DNA of 64,000 nt from Flavobacterium gelatinilyticum (GTDB lineage Bacteria; Bacteroidota; Bacteroidia; Flavobacteriales; Flavobacteriaceae): the NCBI RefSeq assembly GCF_027111295.1, contig NZ_CP114287.1, positions 5,146,001 to 5,210,000 on the forward strand, given 5' to 3'. How positions within the stretch are numbered: the stretch's first letter is position 1; each line of letters opens with the position of its first letter. The notes beneath the pieces were generated by a model that saw only the letters and a list, made by a program, of their open reading frames with translations, had not been told where the DNA came from and searched no databases. The position numbers and the translations under genes were made by a program. Below are positions 45,685 to 56,606 of this stretch, piece after piece.

Positions 45685-48600
45685 ATGATAAAAATGAAAC
45701 AAAGTATGTTAATCCTTATGATTGCTTTTATTTCGCAGGTTTCGCTTGCACAGGTAAAAACAATCAAAGGTTTGGTAAGTGATCAAAACGGATTGCCTCT
45801 GCCGGGAGTAAGTATTATTATCCAGGGTACTAAAACGGCAAGTCAGACCGATTTTGATGGTAAGTATGCGATTCAGGCATCTGCAGGAGATGTTTTGATT
45901 TTTTCGTATATTGGAATTAAGACTAAATCAGTAACAGTTGGCTCTTCACCTGTTTTAGATGTTGTGTTAAGTCAGGATACACAAAATTTAAATGAAGTAG
46001 TAGTTACTGCGTTAGGGATTAAGAGACAAAAGAAAGAACTGGGTTATGCTGTTCAGGATGTCAAAGGAGACCAGCTGAACAAAGTTATTACAACAAATGT
46101 AACGACAGCTCTTTCTGGTAAAGTTGCTGGTGTCGATGTTTCGATTCCGGCTACAGGAGTTGCAGGCTCCACACGTGTTATTATTAGAGGTATTTCGAGT
46201 ATTGGCGAAAGTAATCAGCCTCTTTATATAGTAGACGGTGTTCCTATTGATAACTCAGGTTTGTCAAATGATGCGGCGGCAACCAGCAAATGGTTTGACG
46301 GAAGAGATAATGGTGATGGTATTTCGAGTATTAACCCCAATAACATCGAAAGTTTATCGGTTCTAAAAGGAGCAGCCGCAGCCGCTTTGTACGGATCACG
46401 AGCTTTGAACGGTGTAATTTTGATTACAACCAAAAAAGGAAGTAAAGGAAAACTAAAAGTAGAGCTTACAAGCGGTGTTAGTTTTGACCGCGTAAATGCG
46501 AAATACAGCGATTTTCAAACTGAATACGGAACGGGATCAAACGGTATTCTGCCGGATCCCACAAGAGCTCCTACTGAAATTTATACGAGTACAACAAATG
46601 CCTGGGGGCCTAAGTTTTCTGAAACTCCGGGACAGCAGGTTAAAATTTTCGATGGTTCTATGAGGCCTTACGAAAGAGTAGAGAATAATATTCAGGATTT
46701 TTTCAGAACAGGATTTACTACCACAAACGGGATTTCATTATCTGCCGGAAGTGACAATGCTTTCATCCGCTTTGGATATAATAACCTGAATAACGATGAT
46801 GTTATACCGGGTTCCGGCTTAGAGCGAAATGATGCCAGTTTGAACGGTACTATTAAATCAGATAAATTTACTTTGGATGCGAATGTGAATTATGTGATTG
46901 AAAATACAGAAAACAGACCTGGTTTAGGAGATTCTCCAAACAACGTTGGGTATTCATTAAGCGGTCTGGCGCCTAATATCGATCAGGCATGGCTGAAGAA
47001 TTATAAAAATCAGGAAACAGGACAGATTTATCCGTGGAATAATAATGTCTACTTGCTGAATCCTTATTTTACAACACAGGAAAATCATAACTCTTCTAAG
47101 AAAAATCGTTTCATGGGGAATGTTACCGGTACCTATCAGTTTAAAAAATGGGCTGCTTTAACCTTTAGAACAGGTCTCGATACTTATACTTTTAATGCTA
47201 AAGATTTCATGGCAGCAGGAAGTACATGGCCGGGAAGAGATGAAGGATATTTAGGTCTGGACAACATCAATGTATCTGAAATGAATACTGATATCATTGC
47301 GACTTTCAGCGAAATAAAACTGGCACAAGACTTAACTTTTTCAGGAATTTTAGGTGCTGGACGCAGAGATTTCAGAAGAGATCAGAACTCAAGATTTGGA
47401 ACTAAGTTAATCGAACCAGGAACAGAATACATCAGTAATTTTGTTAATATAACTGAAAATGCTCCTGTAGTAACCAAAACCAGAACAAATTCAGTGTATG
47501 GTTCTGCAAAGTTTGATTACAAAGGATATTTATATGCTGAATTTACAGGAAGAAATGACTGGTTCAGTGTAATTAATAAAGACGCGTTTTATCCGGCAGC
47601 TTCATTAGGATTTGTATTTTCAGATGCTTTTAATTTACAAGGAGATACGTTTAATTACGGAAAATTCAGAGCTTCATGGGCAGAAGTTTCAAATGCGCCG
47701 GGAGCTTATAAAAATGCTTTAAATTATACCACTTTCTCATCTTACGACGGACAAAGTGTGGTGAATATCAAAAATACATCGGCACCAAATCCAAACCTTA
47801 CGTACCAGTCAAAAAGAGGAATCGAATTTGGTTTTGAAACCGGATTTTTCAAAAACAGGTTAAGAGCTGATATTACAGTTTATCGTGAAGATACTTCAGA
47901 TCAAACCCTTGATTTGGCCTCTTCTGCAACATCAGGATATGAGTTTATTTCGGTTAATGCCGGAAAATTACGAAATGAAGGTATTGAGATTTTCTTATCC
48001 GGTACGCCAATTAAAACCAACAATTTTGAATGGGGAATAGATTTAAACTTCTCAAAAAACAAAAACTCTATTATTGCACTTCATCCTAATATTAACAGTT
48101 ATGCGATTTCTGAAGCACGCTGGGCAGGGGCTGCAATTGTAGCTCAGGTTGGAGGTCAGTACGGAACGATCATAGGGCGTGATTTCTTACGAAATGAAGC
48201 AGGAGAAAAAATTGTTGCCTCAAACGGACTTCCGCTTTTTACAGATGAAAAAGTAGTATTAGGGAAAGGACTTCCGGACTGGTCAGCCGGTCTAACCAAC
48301 AGATTTACATACAAAGGAGTTACACTTCAGTTTTTGATTGATATGAAGTTTGGTATGGATGTTTACTCAATGACAAATTCACTTGCTGCACAAAAAGGTC
48401 TTTTAGACATTACCACAGAAGGTCGTGACGCCTATAATCACGCAAGAGCCGAAGCCGCTGCAAATGATCCTGCTTTCGATCCTTCAACATGGGTTCCTAC
48501 AGCAGGTTATGTAGCCGAAGGTGTTGTAAATACAGGAACGGCGGCTAATCCTGTTTATGTTAAAAATACCACTCCGGTTAACCCTCAAAATTATTGGAAT

Positions 48601-48882
48601 ACAGTTTTTAGCAATACACCGGCACCATTTATTTATGATGCATCTTATGTGAAATTAAGAGAGGTAAGTTTAGGATATAACATTCCGTCCAGCGTTTTCA
48701 GCGGTGCAAAAATCAGTTCTATTTATGTTTCGGCATTCGCCAGAAACTTACTGACTTTCAATAAAGATCTTCCAAATGTTGACCCGGAATCTATGTATAC
48801 TTCTGGTAACGGACAAGGATTTGAATATGGTTCACTTCCATTTAGACAATCGTATGGATTTAATATTAAAGTTGCATTCTAA
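45685..48882 (+). CDS. SusC-like TonB-dependent transporter, chitin locus pair 1
   Basis: A 1065-residue outer-membrane receptor. Signal peptide (to about SLAQ, 23), a carboxypeptidase regulatory-like domain (about 27-105), the TonB plug with NEVVVTALGIKR (about 107-118) and VDGVPIDNSG, then a 22-strand barrel ending with NIKVAF. With the SusD lipoprotein encoded 11 bases downstream it should import chito-oligosaccharides. Codon use is ordinary, with many CCG and GGA codons, unlike the second pair. Named CusC in F. johnsoniae as I recall. Confidence 0.93.
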   Translation: MIKMKQSMLILMIAFISQVSLAQVKTIKGLVSDQNGLPLPGVSIIIQGTKTASQTDFDGKYAIQASAGDVLIFSYIGIKTKSVTVGSSPVLDVVLSQDTQNLNEVVVTALGIKRQKKELGYAVQDVKGDQLNKVITTNVTTALSGKVAGVDVSIPATGVAGSTRVIIRGISSIGESNQPLYIVDGVPIDNSGLSNDAAATSKWFDGRDNGDGISSINPNNIESLSVLKGAAAAALYGSRALNGVILITTKKGSKGKLKVELTSGVSFDRVNAKYSDFQTEYGTGSNGILPDPTRAPTEIYTSTTNAWGPKFSETPGQQVKIFDGSMRPYERVENNIQDFFRTGFTTTNGISLSAGSDNAFIRFGYNNLNNDDVIPGSGLERNDASLNGTIKSDKFTLDANVNYVIENTENRPGLGDSPNNVGYSLSGLAPNIDQAWLKNYKNQETGQIYPWNNNVYLLNPYFTTQENHNSSKKNRFMGNVTGTYQFKKWAALTFRTGLDTYTFNAKDFMAAGSTWPGRDEGYLGLDNINVSEMNTDIIATFSEIKLAQDLTFSGILGAGRRDFRRDQNSRFGTKLIEPGTEYISNFVNITENAPVVTKTRTNSVYGSAKFDYKGYLYAEFTGRNDWFSVINKDAFYPAASLGFVFSDAFNLQGDTFNYGKFRASWAEVSNAPGAYKNALNYTTFSSYDGQSVVNIKNTSAPNPNLTYQSKRGIEFGFETGFFKNRLRADITVYREDTSDQTLDLASSATSGYEFISVNAGKLRNEGIEIFLSGTPIKTNNFEWGIDLNFSKNKNSIIALHPNINSYAISEARWAGAAIVAQVGGQYGTIIGRDFLRNEAGEKIVASNGLPLFTDEKVVLGKGLPDWSAGLTNRFTYKGVTLQFLIDMKFGMDVYSMTNSLAAQKGLLDITTEGRDAYNHARAEAAANDPAFDPSTWVPTAGYVAEGVVNTGTAANPVYVKNTTPVNPQNYWNTVFSNTPAPFIYDASYVKLREVSLGYNIPSSVFSGAKISSIYVSAFARNLLTFNKDLPNVDPESMYTSGNGQGFEYGSLPFRQSYGFNIKVAF

Positions 48883-48893
48883 AAAAAGAAATT

Positions 48894-50417
48894 ATGAAAT
48901 TTAAAGAAATAGTAATAATCATCGCGGTTCTGTTTACCATTGCAGGCTGTACAGAAGATTTTGATGAACTGGGCAAAGATCCTGTAGCGTTGTCTGCAAA
49001 TCCGGCAGGACAGCTTACTTTTACCCAATTGTGTATGTCAGGTGACGGTTTTTACCAATGGAGAGCAAATTTAATTTATTCCGGAGGTTTTGTGCAGCAT
49101 TATGCAGGAGCCTGGAATGTAACCGAATTTGGAAGTAAGTTTAAAAAAGATGACGGTTACGCAACTGCGCTTTGGCGTAATGGTTATTCAAATGAGTTAA
49201 AAAATGTAGTAGACATTCTGGAGAAAACAAGCGGTGATCCAGCAGCATCTAATATGAATGCAGTCGCCAAAATTATGAAAGTAATGGTAGCTCAGCGCAT
49301 AACGGATCTTTATGGTGATATTCCGTATTCTGAAGCCGGATTAGGATTCTCAAAAGGAATCGTAACGCCTAAGTATGACAAACAGGAAGATATTTACAAT
49401 GCTTTCTTTGCTGAATTAGATGAAGCTTACAAACAGTTAAATTCGAATGGCGGTACTGTAAAAGGAGATCTTTTTTATAAAGGTGATATCACAAAATGGA
49501 AAAAACTGGCTAATACACTACGACTTCGTCTTGGTATGAGAATTTCTGAAGTAAAACCTGCAGAAGCAGAAAAACAGGTAAAAGCAGCGCTTCAGAACGG
49601 TGTTTTCGAAAGCAATGCCGACAACTGTATTATGCGTCATCTGGATGCGACATTTAACGATAATCCAGCTTCAATTGATTTTAGAGGAAACGGATTGGCT
49701 TATGCTCTTGTTGGTAATGAACACGGAGATCACTTTAGTACACTCGTAATAGATTTTCTGAAAAATAACAACGATCCAAGATTGACTATGTACGCTACAC
49801 CAAAAACTACCAGTGGTCTTGCATATGGAGGCCCAATACAGCCGGGAGAATCATTGTATGAAGGCGTTAAACCAGGACTTTTTCAATGGGAAGTTCCAAT
49901 GGGAGCGAGCTCAACTTCTGGAATTCAGGGGTATTTTAAACAGAAAACAACACCGTTTCTTCACGTAAGTTATTCAGAAACACAATTATTGCTTGCAGAA
50001 GCCGCTTACAGAGGATGGATTTCCGGTTCGGCTGCAGATTATTATAGAAAAGGAGTTGAGGCAGGAATTAAACAACTGGAAATTTATGGTGCCGCACCAG
50101 CCAGTCAGGCTAGTATAGATGCCTATTTAAATGCCAAGCCGTTAACAGCGGGACAGGAGAAAGTGCAGATTGCCACACAGCTTTGGATCACTTATATCTT
50201 TAATAGTATAGAAGCGTATTCAAACTGGAGAAGAACAGGATTACCGCAGTTAGTTCCTATTACCAATCCTGATTCTGAAACAGGAGGTATAACGCCAACC
50301 CGTTTGTACTATCCTAACGATGAAATGCAGAAGAATGAAGCCAATTACATGGAAGCTTTATCGCGAATGGGCGGAAAGAATGACTGGCTGAATAAAGTCT
50401 GGTGGGATGTAAACTAA
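48894..50417 (+). CDS. SusD-like surface lipoprotein, chitin locus pair 1
   Basis: A 507-residue glycan-binding lipoprotein. The signal ends in TIAGC (lipidated Cys19) followed by acidic residues (TEDFDE), which favour surface exposure in Bacteroidota. The SusD/RagB fold is supported by the helical repeat region and the C-terminal block with EANYMEALSRMGG and WLNKVWWDVN. It forms the lid of the SusC1 transporter. Confidence 0.92.
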   Translation: MKFKEIVIIIAVLFTIAGCTEDFDELGKDPVALSANPAGQLTFTQLCMSGDGFYQWRANLIYSGGFVQHYAGAWNVTEFGSKFKKDDGYATALWRNGYSNELKNVVDILEKTSGDPAASNMNAVAKIMKVMVAQRITDLYGDIPYSEAGLGFSKGIVTPKYDKQEDIYNAFFAELDEAYKQLNSNGGTVKGDLFYKGDITKWKKLANTLRLRLGMRISEVKPAEAEKQVKAALQNGVFESNADNCIMRHLDATFNDNPASIDFRGNGLAYALVGNEHGDHFSTLVIDFLKNNNDPRLTMYATPKTTSGLAYGGPIQPGESLYEGVKPGLFQWEVPMGASSTSGIQGYFKQKTTPFLHVSYSETQLLLAEAAYRGWISGSAADYYRKGVEAGIKQLEIYGAAPASQASIDAYLNAKPLTAGQEKVQIATQLWITYIFNSIEAYSNWRRTGLPQLVPITNPDSETGGITPTRLYYPNDEMQKNEANYMEALSRMGGKNDWLNKVWWDVN

Positions 50418-50481
50418 AAAATCCTAAAATATATAGTTATGCCTGATGAGGTGTTTTTGAATCTAATTAAATTTAAAAATT

Positions 50482-51504
50482 ATGATAAAAAATAAAGCCT
50501 TATTAGGCATACTTTTTTTTCTAAGTTCTCTGTTTACAGCCTATGGCTCTCAGGGAGAAAATAAAACAGCCCCGGAAATCCGAAAAACAAAAACAGCACG
50601 AGTGGTAGGCTATTTGTCTTCGGACAGTTTTAGCAGAATCACTTTTATTGAATTTTGCAGGCTGACTCATCTTAATATTGCATTTGCCAATCCGGATAAA
50701 CAAGGAAATCTAATTTTTAATGGAGATATTGATGCTGTGGTTACATACGCAAAATCGGTTAATCCAAATATTAAAATAAGCATTTCACTTGCGGGAGGTG
50801 TAATTTCGTCAGAACAGGCATTCAATTGGGCATGGTGTATTGATAAACCGGAAAATCGTTCTGTGTTAATTCAGAATATTAAAAAATTTGTTGAAACTCA
50901 TAATTTAGACGGAGTAGATGTAGATTTAGAGTGGGGTGCCGTAACTTCTGGATACAGCGATTTTGTGATTGATTTAAGAAAGTCTCTGCCTGTTGGTAAA
51001 TTAATAACAGCGGCATTACCCAATACTACCCGATTCGAGGCTGTAAACAATACAGCTTTGAACACCTTTGACTTTATCAATATCATGGCCTATGACAGCA
51101 CAGGTCCCTGGAGTCCAAATAAAAAAGAGCAGCACAGTTCCTTGGAATTTGCAAAAGAAGGCGTAGAATTTTGGCACAAACTTCAAAATGTGCCCAGTGA
51201 TAAACTGACATTAGGAGTACCTTTTTATGGTTATGATTTTACATCAGAAACGGTTACAAGTGCTGCATACAGTGAAATTGTCGCAGCAGGATCGCAATTT
51301 GCAGATCAGGACGAAGCAGGCATGATGTATTATAATGGAAGGTCCACAATTGAGCGAAAAGTTGAATTTGCATCACAAAATGCAGGAGGTATAATGATTT
51401 GGGAACTCGCTCAGGATTCGTTTGATAAATATTCCTTACTGAATGTTATTCATAAAAAATATACTTCACTAAAAACGAAAACATCCGGTTTATGTGGTAA
51501 TTAA
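50482..51504 (+). CDS. GH18 chitinase or endo-acting glycosidase (ChiB-like)
   Basis: A 340-residue enzyme with a signal peptide (about 1-23) and one GH18 barrel. The catalytic motif DGVDVDLE is complete (Asp143, Asp146, Asp148, Glu150). Other conserved blocks are SLAGGV near 102 and FINIMAYD near the middle, whose Tyr binds the substrate acetamide. There is no carbohydrate-binding or type IX C-terminal domain, so it is probably periplasmic or membrane associated and cuts imported oligomers. It completes the susC1-susD1-chiB unit. Confidence 0.9.
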   Translation: MIKNKALLGILFFLSSLFTAYGSQGENKTAPEIRKTKTARVVGYLSSDSFSRITFIEFCRLTHLNIAFANPDKQGNLIFNGDIDAVVTYAKSVNPNIKISISLAGGVISSEQAFNWAWCIDKPENRSVLIQNIKKFVETHNLDGVDVDLEWGAVTSGYSDFVIDLRKSLPVGKLITAALPNTTRFEAVNNTALNTFDFINIMAYDSTGPWSPNKKEQHSSLEFAKEGVEFWHKLQNVPSDKLTLGVPFYGYDFTSETVTSAAYSEIVAAGSQFADQDEAGMMYYNGRSTIERKVEFASQNAGGIMIWELAQDSFDKYSLLNVIHKKYTSLKTKTSGLCGN

Positions 51505-51528
51505 AAAATCTTTAGATTTTAAATTTAG

Positions 51529-51583
51529 AAAGCATTTTATTTCTTACAATTTTAACGTGTTAAAAAGAAGTAAAATGCTTTTA
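51529..51583 (+). terminator. large terminator closing the first susCD unit
   Basis: AAAGCATTTTATTTCTT (51529-51545) pairs with AAGAAGTAAAATGCTTT (51565-51581), one G-U; the loop contains a second hairpin TTTAAC-GT-GTTAAA. A short T stretch follows. It separates chiB from the susC2 promoter. Confidence 0.75.
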
Positions 51584-51704
51584 TGTTATTAAATAGCAGA
51601 GTAATAGATTGTTGTGTGTTTTTTAAAAATTATCATAAAAAACGCGTAAAGCTTGAATAAACTTGTTGTAAATGGGATATATTGTGCTTTTAATAGAAAT
51701 GAAA

Positions 51705-51784
51705 ACGTTTTCGTGAAGCGGATTATTGAACGATTTATGTCGTTGGTTTAAAAAAAAAGGCTGTTTGTATAATATATTTTTTTT
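51705..51784 (+). promoter_or_regulatory. shared chitin-locus promoter module, susC2 copy
   Basis: ACGTTTTCGT (51705) and AGCG, a 30-base core (51723-51752) with the dyad GAACGA-N6-TCGTTG, then GTTTGTATAA and a T8 tract (51777-51784) followed by AACAATACCTTAAG. It matches the susC1 copy over most of 80 bases. The remaining upstream sequence 51584-51704 shows nothing else I can support. Confidence 0.75.
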
Positions 51785-51834
51785 AACAATACCTTAAGAA
51801 TAATTTTACGACATAACTAACAAAATAATTAAAC

Positions 51835-54800
51835 ATGAAAAAATTTTTCTTAATCTTTATGATTGCTTTTACGGCGCAGGTAACGCTTGCACAGGTAAAA
51901 AGTGTCAAAGGTGTGATTACAGATGCTGATGGGATGCCGCTTCCTGGTGCATCTGTTGCTGTACAAGGAGGTCAAAAAGGTGCTACAACCGATTTTGACG
52001 GATTGTATTCAATAGAAGTACAAAAAGGGCAAACATTAGTATTTAGTTATGTAGGCCTTGAAACACAGTCAATTGTTGTAGGAGATGCTGCTACAATTAA
52101 TGTGAAAATGCAGGTAGCAGCTTCAAATGCTCTGAGCGAAGTTGTTGTAACTTCTCTTGGTATCAAGAAAACAAGAAAGTCTTTGACTTACGCTGCTCAG
52201 GAACTTAAAGGTGAGGAATTAACTCGTGTAAAAGATGCCAACGTTATCAATACAATTGCAGGTAAAATTGCCGGTGTTGCCGTAACAAAAAGTTCAGGAG
52301 GTACAGGAGGTTCTACAAAAGTAGTAATTCGTGGTAACTCTTCGATCATGAACAGCCAGCCACTTTACGTTATTGATGGTATTCCTATGTATAATGGTAC
52401 TTCAAATCAACAAGGTAATACAAATGCATCAAATGATTCATTTGGTAGTACTGCTGGAGGTAACCGTGACGGAGGAGATGTTATTTCTTTGATTAATCCA
52501 GACGACTACGAAGGAATGACTGTACTTAAAGGTGCGGCAGCTTCTGTATTATACGGGTCACAAGGAGCAAATGGGGTTATTTTATTGTCTTCTAAAAAAG
52601 TTAAAGAAAACACAGGAAATTTAGCTGTTTCTTCTGTTACTACTTTTGAATCTGTTCATTCATTACCAAAATTACAGTATGAATATGGAACGGCAAATGC
52701 ACAAAAATCTTGGGGAGGAAAAGTACAATCAAATGATTTTGTAAAAGATTTTTTTAATACAGGTGTAACACAAATTACTTCTGCTGCTTTTACAACTGGA
52801 TCTGATGTTTCTTCAACAAGTATATCTTACTCTAATACTACAGCTTCAGGAGTTATTGAAGGTAATGGGTTAAAGAAAAACAACTTTGGAATTCGCCAGA
52901 CAGGTAAGTTTTTCAATAATAAATTAACTGTTTCTGCTGATGCAAAATATACATCGCAAACAATTAACAACAGACCTGTAAACGGACTTTACTCAAACCC
53001 ATTAACGGGAGTTTATTTGTTCCAAAGAGGAAATGACTTTAATTATTATAAAGATAATTTCGAAACATTTATTCCTTCTAGAAACCTATATGGTCAAAAC
53101 TTTTACAGCGCGCCAAATGCTGATATTTATGTTCAGAATCCTTATTGGTTAATCAACAGAAATAAATCTATTGACAAAGACAATTTCTTCAACGGAAATT
53201 TAGCTGTAGAATACAAAGCAAACAATTGGTTAAGTATTGCTGCAAGATATAGCTACAATAGAGTTGAAAATGAGTATGATAAAAAGATTTATGCTACAAC
53301 CAATACTTCTTTATCTAATATAAACGGTAGATATATAAACGTTGCTAATTTAAGCACACAGCGTTACGGAGATTTGATTGCTAAAATTAATACTAATTTC
53401 AACGAAGATTTTAGCTTTAATGCTATTGTAGGAGCAAGTATCAATAACACATTAGCAAATCAATCGACTACTTTAGATTCTGGTATTGTTGGAGGACTTG
53501 TAAATGCTAACTTGTTTACTTTAGGGAATTTTGCCAGCGCAAGTGGTTTAGATAACTTAAGCCTTCAGGCTACAGGCTCATCAAGAGAGGTTCAATCAAT
53601 TTTTGCTTCTGCAACTTTTGGTTATAAAAACATGTTATATTTAGATGTTACAGGACGTAATGATTGGTCTTCTACTTTAGTAAATACTAATACTCAATCT
53701 TATTTTTATCCATCTGTAGGGGTTACTGCTCTTATTAGTGAAATGGCAACAATGCCAGAATGGATTAACTTTGGAAAAGTGAGAGGAACTTATGCCCAAG
53801 TGGGTAATGACGTTTCTGCTTTTGTAACTTCTCCAAAATCGACTATTCAAGGTGGTAATATTATCCCTCCTGTAGTAGGACCAAGAGCAGGTGAAGGATT
53901 AAAACCTGAATTGAAATCTGAATTTGAATTTGGTACCGAATGGAGAATGTTTAACAATAGATTAGGTTTCGAAATTTCGTACTACAACTCAGAAACTAAA
54001 AATCAATATATTCAAGTTCCTGCTCCGGCAACAAATCCTTACGGTTATACTTTCTACGGAATAAATGCAGGTAGTATTGCAAACCAAGGTATAGAGCTTG
54101 TTGTTAGTGGAAAAATTATTGAGGGACAAAAATTCTCATGGGAAACTATGGTAAATTATTCTCACAATAAAAATAAAGTAAAAGAAATTCCAGAAGAATT
54201 AGGAGGGCAAATTCCATTAACTCCTGTAAATAATATTAATTACAGATACTCTTTAACTGAAGGAAGACCATTTGGTGTTATTGAAGGAAAAGGTATCGTG
54301 AGAAATGATAAAGGGGAAATTGTTTTAGATGATAAAGGAAACTTAGCAGTTGAAGCTGATTTCCATGAAGTAGGTAATGCAAACCCTGATTTTATGTTAG
54401 GATGGTCAAACACATTCAAATTTGGTTCTTTTACAGCTAACATCTTAATCGATGGTCGTTTTGGAGGAGATGTAATGAGTATTACTGAAGGTATGAATGA
54501 TTTTTATGGGGTATCAAAAAGATCTGCAGATGCTAGAAATGCTGGCGGTGTTGCTGTAAATGCAGTTATGCCTGATGGTACAAAAGTGAATAGAATAGAT
54601 GCTCAAAAATACTATGAAGCTGTAGGTGGTCTTAACGGTGCTACTGCTGAGTATGTATATGATGCAACAAACGTAAGTTTAAGAGAGGTTTCGCTTGGAT
54701 ATACTTTTAATAAAAAAACATTACCATTTGTTAATACAGCAACTTTATCATTAATCGCAAGAAACTTATTCTTCTTTTATAAAGATGCACCATTCGATCC

Positions 54801-54900
54801 AAACATTGCTTTAAGTACAGGTCAGGGCTTACAAGGAGTTGATATTTATGGTTTACCATCAACAAGAAGTATTGGTCTTAATTTAAATGTAACTTTCTAA
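51835..54900 (+). CDS. SusC-like TonB-dependent transporter, chitin locus pair 2
   Basis: A 1021-residue receptor with the same plan as SusC1: signal peptide, carboxypeptidase regulatory-like domain (about 24-100), plug with [12 protein letters not shown], and barrel ending LNLNVTF. The N-terminal 120 residues are clearly paralogous to SusC1, the barrel less so, implying different substrates or oligomer lengths. The gene is rich in GCT, ACT and TCT codons like gapA, which suggests higher expression than pair 1. It leads the second operon of the locus. Confidence 0.93.
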   Translation: MKKFFLIFMIAFTAQVTLAQVKSVKGVITDADGMPLPGASVAVQGGQKGATTDFDGLYSIEVQKGQTLVFSYVGLETQSIVVGDAATINVKMQVAASNALSEVVVTSLGIKKTRKSLTYAAQELKGEELTRVKDANVINTIAGKIAGVAVTKSSGGTGGSTKVVIRGNSSIMNSQPLYVIDGIPMYNGTSNQQGNTNASNDSFGSTAGGNRDGGDVISLINPDDYEGMTVLKGAAASVLYGSQGANGVILLSSKKVKENTGNLAVSSVTTFESVHSLPKLQYEYGTANAQKSWGGKVQSNDFVKDFFNTGVTQITSAAFTTGSDVSSTSISYSNTTASGVIEGNGLKKNNFGIRQTGKFFNNKLTVSADAKYTSQTINNRPVNGLYSNPLTGVYLFQRGNDFNYYKDNFETFIPSRNLYGQNFYSAPNADIYVQNPYWLINRNKSIDKDNFFNGNLAVEYKANNWLSIAARYSYNRVENEYDKKIYATTNTSLSNINGRYINVANLSTQRYGDLIAKINTNFNEDFSFNAIVGASINNTLANQSTTLDSGIVGGLVNANLFTLGNFASASGLDNLSLQATGSSREVQSIFASATFGYKNMLYLDVTGRNDWSSTLVNTNTQSYFYPSVGVTALISEMATMPEWINFGKVRGTYAQVGNDVSAFVTSPKSTIQGGNIIPPVVGPRAGEGLKPELKSEFEFGTEWRMFNNRLGFEISYYNSETKNQYIQVPAPATNPYGYTFYGINAGSIANQGIELVVSGKIIEGQKFSWETMVNYSHNKNKVKEIPEELGGQIPLTPVNNINYRYSLTEGRPFGVIEGKGIVRNDKGEIVLDDKGNLAVEADFHEVGNANPDFMLGWSNTFKFGSFTANILIDGRFGGDVMSITEGMNDFYGVSKRSADARNAGGVAVNAVMPDGTKVNRIDAQKYYEAVGGLNGATAEYVYDATNVSLREVSLGYTFNKKTLPFVNTATLSLIARNLFFFYKDAPFDPNIALSTGQGLQGVDIYGLPSTRSIGLNLNVTF

Positions 54901-54910
54901 TTAAAACATC

Positions 54911-56488
54911 ATGAAAACAAATAATATAAAAAAATCACTAATTTGTCTTGGTCTTTTGACCTTAGTTGGTTGTACAGATAATTTTGACGAGATTAATAGT
55001 AATCCTGATGGTTTTACGCAAGAGGAACTAACACAAGATTTTAACCATATTAAAGGACCTTTTACTACGATGTTTGATAACGTTATGGTAAATGTGCCAG
55101 GGTGGAAATATCAGGTGGCTATTGATTTATCTGGTAATACTTGGGGTGGATATACTACAGCACCAGGTTTTGACGGTAATAATAACCTTTCTTATGCGCT
55201 TTCTGATAACTGGAACCTTTGGGGCTGGGAAGCTATTTACACTCAAGTAATGGCAAATTACTTAAAAGTTGAAGCTGCATCTAAAGGAAAATATGATGAG
55301 TTTTATGCTTTGGCAACAATAGTAAAAGTACAGACTTTGCATAAGGCAGCAGATTCATGGGGACCAATAGTTTATTCTAAATTAGGTACTACAGATGCAG
55401 CAATTGGTTATGATTCTCAAGAAGAAGCTTATGGCTTGATGTTTAAAGATTTAGATTTTGCTGTTGCGGAATTAACAAAAAGAATTGATGCAGGAGAAGC
55501 AAGTTCTTTTACCAAAATTGACCGTTCGACTTACAAAGGAGACTATACAAAATGGGTTAGATATGCAAACTCTTTACGTTTAAGATTAGCAATGCGTATT
55601 GTAAAAGCAAATCCAACATTAGCTAAAGCAGAGGCTGAAAAAGCAATTAGCCAAAAATTTGGTGTAATGACAGTAAATGCAGACAGCTTTATTGTGAATA
55701 AAGATGTTTCACAACACCCACTTAGAGTTGCTGCTTACGAATATAATGACAGCCGTATGTCTGCAGATATGGAGTCTATCATGGGAGGTTACAATGATCC
55801 TAGAATAAGTGTTTATTTTAAAACATCAGAAGAATTTCCTGGAGAATATAAAGGAATCCGTACAGGTGGTAATCTTGGTGATAAGTCAAAACACATTAAG
55901 TTTTCAAACTTTGGTAAGATAATAGATGAAGATAAACAAGTTGTTTGGTTAAATGCAGCTGAGATTTACTTCTTAAGAGCAGAAGGAGCTTTAAGAGGCT
56001 GGAACATGGGCGGTGATGCTGCAACATTCTACAAAGCAGGTATTACGGCTTCTTTTGAACAGCTTTCTGTAGGTGGTGCTGCTGACTATATTGTAAATAA
56101 TGTAAAAACAGCTAAGGATTATGTAGATCCAGTTGCTCCGTTCAATAGCGGTTTAGCTGTGAATAAAGTAACTGTTGCTTGGGATGAAGCTGCAAGTAAC
56201 GAAGTGAAATTGCAAAAAATTATTACTCAAAAATGGATTGCAAACTTCCCTGACGGCATGGAAGCTTGGGCTGAGCACCGTAGAACAGGTTATCCTAAAT
56301 TATTACCAATTCTTAACAACCAAAGTGCTGGTGCGATTACTACTGAATTTGGTGTAAGAAGAATCAACTTTGTTTCTACTGAAAAAGATGGTAACCCTGA
56401 AGGTGTTAAAACAGGTATTGCAAAACTTGGAGGTCCTGATAACGGAGGAACCAGAACATGGTGGGACGTAAACGCTCCTAACTTCTAA
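54911..56488 (+). CDS. SusD-like surface lipoprotein, chitin locus pair 2
   Basis: A 525-residue lipoprotein with signal ending LTLVGC (Cys21) and the acidic start TDNFDEINSNP. SusD features include WKYQVAIDLSGNTWGGYT, the TPR-like central helices and the C-terminal GTRTWWDVNAP, similar to SusD1. Its start is 10 bases after susC2. Codon use is the same high-expression type as susC2. Confidence 0.92.
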   Translation: MKTNNIKKSLICLGLLTLVGCTDNFDEINSNPDGFTQEELTQDFNHIKGPFTTMFDNVMVNVPGWKYQVAIDLSGNTWGGYTTAPGFDGNNNLSYALSDNWNLWGWEAIYTQVMANYLKVEAASKGKYDEFYALATIVKVQTLHKAADSWGPIVYSKLGTTDAAIGYDSQEEAYGLMFKDLDFAVAELTKRIDAGEASSFTKIDRSTYKGDYTKWVRYANSLRLRLAMRIVKANPTLAKAEAEKAISQKFGVMTVNADSFIVNKDVSQHPLRVAAYEYNDSRMSADMESIMGGYNDPRISVYFKTSEEFPGEYKGIRTGGNLGDKSKHIKFSNFGKIIDEDKQVVWLNAAEIYFLRAEGALRGWNMGGDAATFYKAGITASFEQLSVGGAADYIVNNVKTAKDYVDPVAPFNSGLAVNKVTVAWDEAASNEVKLQKIITQKWIANFPDGMEAWAEHRRTGYPKLLPILNNQSAGAITTEFGVRRINFVSTEKDGNPEGVKTGIAKLGGPDNGGTRTWWDVNAPNF

Positions 56489-56533
56489 AAAAAAACAAAA
56501 ATAAATAGATTACAGATTTTAAGTTTGGTTAGC

Positions 56534-56569
56534 AAATGGTGTAAGCAATGCGAATTGCTTACGCCATTT
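56534..56569 (+). other. intra-operon hairpin between susD2 and nagB
   Basis: AAATGGTGTAAGCAAT (56534-56549), loop GCGA, ATTGCTTACGCCATTT (56554-56569), 16 bp with one G-U and a GNRA tetraloop. No T-run follows, so it is more likely an mRNA stability or processing element than a terminator. Confidence 0.7.
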
Positions 56570-56606
56570 CAAAAACCAAAATTGTATATACCAAAAACCA
56601 AAAAAA

